Shown piece by piece: positions 45,801 through 54,800 of a stretch of DNA of 64,000 nt. The stretch is from Lepeophtheirus salmonis (taxonomy: Eukaryota; Arthropoda; Copepoda; Siphonostomatoida; Caligidae), in assembly GCF_016086655.4 (NCBI RefSeq), contig NC_052140.2, forward strand, positions 17,732,001 through 17,796,000. The letters are read 5' to 3'. The notes under the pieces are model-generated. The model did not search any database, was not told where the DNA came from, and saw nothing but the letters and a program-made list of their open reading frames with translations. Within the stretch, counting starts at the first letter, position 1. The number at the start of each line of letters is the position of its first letter. The position numbers and the translations under genes were made by a program.

Positions 45801-48800
45801 AAAAAGAGGAGTTTACCAGGAGAGGTTTTTTCATCATTTCTTGGGGGAGCAGGACTTGTTGGATGTGCATTATTGGGACCTGAACTTAAAGATGATGGTG
45901 GACCACTATTGTTGTTGTTACTATTATTATTGGGCGGACCACCATTGTTAGGAGGTCCCATTCCGGGATAAGGGTTCGCATTGGTTGGAGGAATTCCAAC
46001 ATGTGACATATAATTAGCAGGATAATTTGGTGATGAACCCGGAGGTGGTGCGCCGCTACTCGATGAAACCGGAGGAGGTAGTGGAAGAGTTCCAGGGGGA
46101 CCGTTATAGTTAGGAGGTCCATTGTAACTACCTGGTGGAGGAGGGCCGGTCGTCGAAGGATAAGGTTTCATCTAGATAATGAAGGAAGAAAGAGGAAGAG
46201 TGAGAAATGGTGTTAAGTGAATACATACCGGTGGGTGAGGGGAGCGTGTCGGGTAATGCGCGGCTGGACGAGGCGGTAGAGCATTGGGTGGACCTTTTCC
46301 CTGAATGGAGGGACTCCAAGGAGGTGGTGCGGGCGGTCCTCCTGCTCCTGGCGGTCCTCCCGAGGGGTATGAAGGATAGGGCGAATAAGGTCCAGGTGGT
46401 GCACTATTGGGTCTGTATGCATAAGGTCCATATGGACCTGGCCTTGGCCCCGGAGGATAAGGATAGCTCGCATTTGGCGGATGGGGAGGTCCAGGACTGG
46501 CTCCAGGCTGTGGATACGGCATGGCTGCTCCTGGGCCAGAGGAGGAGGGAGGAGGCGGCGGAGGAGGAAGAAGGAGGCATCTTGTGTTGATGGTGATGAT
46601 GGTTGTAGGGAGATGCAGGCGCCAGAGGAGGCGGAGCAGAGCCTTGAATGGATGAAGCCGTCGTGGGCGTGGGTGAGGAAGAGAGCATGGCCGGTGGACC
46701 CGAGGAGGAAGGAGGTGCCATCGAAGGAGGATAAGGAGGTCCAGCCGAGGAGACAACCTGTCCTTGCGGTGGGGGAGTCCCTCTCTCCATTGGGGGTCTG
46801 GGCGAGGGGCTACAACCTTCGCGGTTCACTTGAGTCATTCGTGAGTCTTTCAGACTCTGCGACAACAGAGATGCCCGCAGAGAGGGCTGCTGCTGCTGCT
46901 ACTCGATGAGGATGAGCTCTCTCCACTGCCTCCTGCTTCTTGACTATCACTGTTCGTCCCGGGTGGACGAGATCCCTCATCCTTGGGGCAAGAGCTGTTC
47001 ACAACCAGATTTTCCTGCAATTCAAAGCAGAGCCTTCCGATTACATCAGAGCCAGTCACTCACTCACTCATTACCTCACTCACTCACAACACACACACAC
47101 ACACACTCAGTCTGGATGCATCACACTCACAACGACTAAATAGGGACCAGAGGAGGAACAGCAACGACTACAGCCACAACAACAAAGAACAGAAAACTGA
47201 GGCAAGGAAGCAAGGAATCCAGAACGAGGAGACCAAAAAGGAAATCCACATCCACTTCGAGTCAATCAAATAATTTATATTTCTATTGGACCTGGCGTCC
47301 CTCTTTTCCCCCACTCGCGTTTACAATTCATCCAATCCACGCACACAACACACAGGCCATTCAAAGCCTCACAACAGCCACACTATTCCTTTACCAACAG
47401 CAGCAGCAGCAGCAAAAGGAAAACAGAAAAGAAAAGAGTGCGAAAGAAAAAGAAGCAAATAACTGCTGCTGCTGATGCTGCTACTACTTTAGCAGTTGAG
47501 AAGAGTAGAGTTATGAACGAAGAATAAGAGGGAAGAAGAACAGAGAGAGAGAGAGGGGAGGAAGAAGCTGAAAAAGAAGAATAAGGGAGGGAGGGAAGAA
47601 AAAAGAAAAAAAGAACAACTCTATTTTCCTCTTCTTCTTCTTCTGCTTCTTCTTCTTTTTTCTCTCTCTCTTCGTTCCATTCTAGTTACAGTCACTCATA
47701 GAACGGCATCGTCAAGACAAAAAAAAAAAAAGAGAAATGAGTAGTACTCTAAGGAATGAATGCTTTCCACCCCTTATATTACAATGAGCCCATCCTGCCC
47801 TACAACATTCGGTGATAAACATATTATTTCCCTCCAATAAGCCTGACTTAGCCATTTTATAGGCCTCCCTCAACCTCTTTCTTCCATTATTACAACTCGA
47901 TCGAATAGAATTCATGATCTTACTTCGTGAATTTCTATTTTATATAATATTTATATATATGAACATCCATTATGAATACAATGTCGTATGTAATGGGAGG
48001 GAGGGGGAATCTATTATATAAACCACCGGGAAAACACTGTTCTTATCGGCACAATGACCGATCGAGAAACAACAACCTTGGGCCCCTCAATCTAAACCTT
48101 TTCTTCTCCCTTTTACAACAACTATCGCTACTTATGTTAGTAGCATAAAATCAATATTACAAATATAATGAACATACCTACATATAACTAATAATACTCC
48201 CGTGTTCAAAAATGATGTAAAAATTGCATTTGTAAAATGTTAAATCATTATTATTGTTATTATGCCTTTACTATACTATAATCACGTCATTCATTGACGC
48301 AGAAAACATTTATTATAAATAATTTAATAGACAAACGCCAGACGTACATTATTAAATGATAGGGTATTTGGTAAATCTAAATAGGAAAAAGTAAGTGCAT
48401 AATATCCTTATCATAGTTATTAGTTATATGGAGTTGGCAATGTTTGAGTAAGGAGTATATTACATATGTCCTATCAACACAAAAGCAAGCTTGATAATGT
48501 TTTTGTTTCTTTTCTCAAGTATAAATCTTACATTTATATTTTTCGTCATATTACCATTCTTTTCTACGTATTAAATATTTTAATTCATCCTTTGGGAGAC
48601 GCCGCAAATTGAACTTACTGCTGCAAAAATGAATTGTCACAATGAAAGAATGTATAGATACGGGGCCAACCGTTATTATTTACTCATCTCTATTATGAAA
48701 ATTTTAAAATGTTAACGAGTCATTTATTTACAATTTTCCTATGAGCAATTTTTTAGAACACAACATAAGCTGTCGATTGCTAAGAAAAACATGGACATAG

Positions 48801-51800
48801 TCGTCATCATGAGTACACAGTACGAAAAAAGGATTGAAATAACAGCGCTCCTCCACGTGAGATTGTCAGAGAGAATCATCTGAGACCAGACTGGGGCCTT
48901 GAGGATGATGATTTACAATATCTTCCATGCATGGAAACATTATAAATCGTCTTCCTTGACAGTTTTGGTGGGATTTCTCCTGTAGAAAACTTTTAATGCT
49001 AGACGCAATAAAAACTGACTTTGTCCAAGTTAGTTGATCTTTCAGACAATTTATAGGAAAGTACATCCATCTCAGGGTCAAAATTTCCAATTTTTAAGCC
49101 CTTTCTTATAACGTCACAAATAAAATGATGCTATGAGTAAAAAAAAAGTACTCTTTATGTTTATTAGTTTTCGGTTTATCAGTCAAAAATATTCTACACT
49201 CTGCTATTAATAATTTAAGGGGTCTAAAATTTCTCTGTTTCATAGAAGATACTTATGTTCTAGCTTTTTCCACTTCAACAATAACTGTCATTTCAAATAG
49301 GGGTTAAATTTTACTATATATTGATATTACTTCCTCCTTATCTTTGTTAAAACAAAGACCCAAATAATCATTGAGAAATCTTACTCCCTTCTCCATTAGT
49401 TATTACTAATAACAAGGTGCATAATATTATTTCCTAATTAATTCACCAAATACTCGTAAATACAAAAAGTAAAATATTTGACTCAAAGCATAATCATGTT
49501 TTAACTCGAAAACATCAAGGGCAATAAAGTTCATTATGTTTGCACTCTCCAATTGTTTTTTCTACACAAAATGAAAAAGCATATATATAGTTCAGAATTG
49601 CCTTCAACTGACTTTTTATATTGTTCCAAGAGGAATAAAAAGAAAATGACCGTCCACTATTTTAGGTATCTACAGTCAAAGAAATAATTAAAAGGGGGAG
49701 GGATCATAAAGAGTCCTAAAACGGGATTTAATGAAGCCTTTAGCAAATAAGAAAAATTGGTTATCGAAAGAGAGGGAGGGAGATTAGATCAAAAAGTATT
49801 AAATAATTTTCATGTCTGTATCTAAATTAATATATTAGTTATAGACTCAAACGCATATTTAACATCGTTACCCTCCTATATTTGTGGTACGTCAAGATAA
49901 AAATAATTTTGAAAGAAAATCAAAAAAAGTAGAAAATCCCAATGGTTTGTTTGACTTCATATTTACCTATATACAGTCTTAATATTTCATAGACATATTT
50001 CAGTCAATTATAATAGGCTTTGTATATCTGACCAAATGTTGCAATTTGTGCCTCTTAAACTGCATCATTTAATTAGAACTTAAGTCGCATTGTCTGTTGT
50101 TTAGTGGTTTTCGTAAAAATAATGGTAGTAAAAAGCTTGCAGACAAAATTGTTGGGGTAATACCGTTGTATGGTAAAACCCTCATGTTCATTACCATTGT
50201 GAGTCATTTTATTGCAAGACATTATTATCGTGTGCAATTTCATTGGAATTTATATTGTTATGATGTTGCTTTCCTATGATATTACAAACAACAATTTTGT
50301 CTCAAAAATGATAATATACACCACGATTTGACAACGTAGCAATATTACTCCAACGGATTTACTCAAATCATTTACAGTGAGCAATTATAATTAGCAACCA
50401 GGTTAATTGGTACTATTGTTTATTTTCATCAATTAACATTAAATAGTAAAAATGTATTTATGATGAAAATAACTCTGGGCATTTGCAGACAACTGTACCA
50501 CAAAATCCTCATATTTTAGCCATTAGTATTAAAATAGTCAAATATTACACCATTAATAAATAGATCATCAACGGTATATTCAAGTATTGCTTTAAATCTT
50601 TAATTTAATATGATACATTTCATTGGTTGGTTGCAACTTGATCACAACATATAGAAATTTGTGGGATGACTTAAGATACTTTTATTTGATTTGAAGTATT
50701 TATGGTATATTGGCCCAATATCTCCATTGTAACCACTAAATCTATCAATTTATCATTCTAATATTGTGAAGATCAATTATGACTACTATAAGTGTGCAAT
50801 TGGTGGACTACGAAAAAGGTAAATAAGAATAATCCTTATACAGAGAAATGAACGACAATTCGTCAAAGAATACAAATGTAGTCTAGTCTCTAGGAGGCTT
50901 TCGTGCTAACCAGGTGGTCCGTAGGATTATAAAAAAATATATTTTTTTTCGGGAGGGAGGTGCTTGGTTTTTGGTTTTTTGAAAAAAAAATCCAAAAATT
51001 ATATTTTTTGTGGAGAAAATTCGAAAAGTTAAATTTTTCTGAAAAAAAAATTCAAATATTAAATATTTTGTAAAACAAATTACAAAAATCTATAACTATT
51101 CTCAAAAAAATATTTCAAATATTAAACTTTTTGGAAAAAAAAATTCAAAAATCCATAGCTATTCTCAAAAAATTAAATTTTTAGGAAAAATATCAAATAT
51201 TAAATTTTGGGGGAAAAATACCAAAAATCCAAACGTTTCTGAAAAAAATTTCAAAAATCCACATTAAAATTAAACTTTCTAGTAAAAATCAAAAATACCT
51301 TCATTCGGGGGGGATTACAGCCCCTGCAGCCGCCACTGTTAATGCATTACATACAAATAGTATGTACTTTTTGATCGTCATAAAATATTTGCATATTTAC
51401 TCATATGAATCGATGAAAAAACCATCAATTACATACAAGATAGACAAACTATTGAAATAACAGCACAACGCCTAACGAAGAAAACCCATTACTTCAAATC
51501 CCCTTTTTTTGTTCTTTGTAACTTAAATACTTGCGTAGGGAAGTTTTTTTTATTTATTTTTATTATTATTATTATTCTTTTAAAAATTTGTTCGCTTTTT
51601 TACTAGATATAGACTGAATAATAATAATAACAAAAATAATAAAAATAATCTCCTTTACTCCTAGACATACAGAATAATAAAAAATGAATAAGAATGTCAA
51701 GGTCATGGATTGTAGGACGTTAAACAATGAAATGCACTTGTCATCGTCGTTGATAGGTCATTAGCATATATATATATATATGTATTACACCCAGTGTTGT

Positions 51801-54800
51801 GTCGGTACTTATTTACTCGGTCCAATCCAGTCTTAGGACCGGTACTTAAGTGTCGGTCCTTGGAATTTTTTATAAAAATATCGATGGTTTATTAAGACAA
51901 ATAAGATATATGTTTTAAGATTATTGCACAATACAAACATTTTATAATGTTAATCAATTATATAATTTGTTCTATTACATAACGGAATAATTAAAAAAGG
52001 AAAAACACCCTTAATGACGTCTCAAGGGATCAATTTTGCCTTTTTTAAGGACCGAAAAGTGGGATTGGTTAGAATGGACTGGATGGGAGAATTACACCAC
52101 ACTAACAAATATTTAGATTTGAATAATTTGGAACAATGAGTAGTTGAATATAGGGGGTATGGAACGGTTATAATTAAGACCTTTTTGGCAACATCATTTA
52201 AGTAAATGCTACAAAATGTACATTACAATTGTAGGGAGGGGCGAGGGGTTCAACACGGAACAGTTTATTTCAGTTGGAAAAATTGACAAAATGATCAAAA
52301 ACAGTCAAACCGGATAATAAAAAAAGGCTTATTCTCTATAAGCTATACATTGAATAAAAAAAGAACGTGATGCAAAAGTTAATAGAAATTGACCAGAGGC
52401 AGTTTCTATACGGGACGGTTACAATTAAACCCTTTTCGCCAACATCAAGCAAAAAACATTGAAAACTGCTCAGTAAGTCCATATATATTGTCCTTTACGA
52501 AATTTTGTTTTATTTTTTAGTCGAAAAGGTATCGAAAATTATCGGAATACCGACAAAGAAATAATGGACTATAATTTCAATGGTAGGTTTTTTCAACAAT
52601 GAGATGATACATTACATAAACAAAAAAAAGTATTTGGAGTATGAAAAATGCCGAGTATAGCCCCAAGAATACCATCCCCACTGTCAAGCATGGGGGGGGT
52701 ACTTCTTTGCTAAGGAGAAAGGACGACTTCTTCACATCAAAGGGAGGATCATCAGTCCATCCTCCGGGAAATCTTAGATAAGAACCTCATTCCCTCACAG
52801 CAGAATACTGAGAACTGCCCCCTTGCGTGATAAGGACCCAAAACATACGGTAATGGCAACAAAGGAGTAGCTCAAAAAGAAGCACATTGAGGTCATGGAG
52901 TGGCCTAGACGGTCTCCGGACCTCAATTCCATATAAAATCTTTATCAATGGGTAAACTTACAAAATCAGCAAGGAATCAAATAATTATCTCCTCCACTGT
53001 ATGTAATGACAGGGAAAAAATTGAAATGTATTTTATAAATAAATAAAAAAGATTCATAAGTTTTTAACCGGTGTTCTAAAAAATTATAGAAAATATTTTT
53101 TAATCAAATTTTTCTCCAACATAAATCTGCAACTAAATAAACTCCTTTGTGCCTGAAAGCAACATGATGTTTTAATCCGGATAAGTGCAACGTAATTTAT
53201 ACGTAAATAATTCTTCTTAAAAATTCACAGATAGAAAGATACAAACATTTTTTGTATTCCCAATGGACCTTTAGTTTTCTTATCTCATTTTTCTATTCTA
53301 TTATTATTATAATAATGTTAATATAGTAATGGGCTTGAGAATCCACCTTTGAAAAAAAAAAAAATTTAAGCAAATCAATCTTCCTTAGAAAAAAAAAAAA
53401 AAAAAATATAACTGACTAGATTTGAAAATAAATATGCTTTGCAACTAATAGCAAATGTTTCATTGTACAGGTCAACAATGTACATAATTATGGTATTAAT
53501 GGGGACGGAACCATTGCCCTCCCCTCCACTTTTGAAGAATTTTTATTTTTATATCAATACAAAATGTTCGTTTTCCCATAAAAAAAATTTAATGTCAAAA
53601 TCCTTAAGTTAAATGTCCTTTTCCTAAAAGTTGCATGTTACCCCCCCACTTGGAATAACATTACGGAGCCGGTAATGAGTATTCACGTCGGATATGAGCA
53701 ACATTTATCCGGATTTGACTCATATATATCTACACTTTTCATGAAGCATTTTTTTTAACTAGAGCACCCTAAAGATAGTTATGAGTTTGAATTTATCTGA
53801 TCTATAATATAAATCTTTTACAATAATACATTGAAATTTAACATTTATTCCTTTAAAATCTTATTAGTATAATAATCTTAATTTCTAACTCAAAATCAAT
53901 TTTCGTAACTCTTTCAATCGCCCATGGCAACAAAGGCAATTAAAAAATTTGTCGAGTCATATTCTAATGCAATTTGTGGAAAAAATACTGACGTGACAAC
54001 CATAACCTCTAAATAAACTCAAACAATTGGAAAGTTTTGTTTAATTTTGACCAGTTTTTTTCGTTCCCCAATGTATCTTTAATTGGTCAGATGAAGTTAA
54101 TTTTGGCAGTTCTAGATTACAACAGACATCAAGTAATTGAGCCAAAACTAACAGTATTGCAACTATATCCAGTCTCTCTTATATAAATATATTTTTAAAT
54201 CTTACTGCGTATAGTATATAACGCAAAAATCAACGTATAAGTATATCTTTTTATCATCACAAGGGGTATAAATAATACCAACACCAGACTAATACTAGAA
54301 AAGGAATAAAAAAGTCAAACGTTGAAAAATAATTTAAAGTCTCCATCAGTGAAGGAGAGGGGGAAAATGCTCTAGTGGGAGCGATGAAAATACGCAAAAA
54401 AGCTTTTTAGATACAAGGGGTTCTTCTACAATTATTATTATTATTTTAAATTACCAATACTGAATGAAACAATATAAACGACAACTAGGTAAAAGAATCA
54501 ATTAATACACTTAGAATATCAATTAATATGTACTACATCTACTAAGCAACCTAACCACACATTTAAAAAAATCAAACCAAGAGGCATTTGACACAAAAAA
54601 TGCAACAGTCAGTGATATATCACGATCAATACAACTATCACATAGTCCATAAGGATCAAGAAATACATTTAAAATGTCAATTACTTTAAATAACATCATA
54701 TACCAAAAACCTGAACATACATTAATAAAACCAAAACAAGGGGCATATTCACTCAAAAAATCACAACGGAGTCAATAATTCATAAGTGGATAATGAAGAA

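Noticed and set aside
46207..46909. Plus-strand frames opposite the Pro-rich osa exon
   Set aside because: Antisense of GC-rich coding repeats gives long Gly/Glu/Arg frames by chance.
47090..47110. CA repeat considered as a regulatory element
   Set aside because: A simple dinucleotide microsatellite with no further support.
54523..54756. 77-codon minus-strand frame just downstream of the 42-nt osa exon
   Set aside because: It overlaps a degenerate direct duplication, lacks Osa-like composition and has no matching splice phase.
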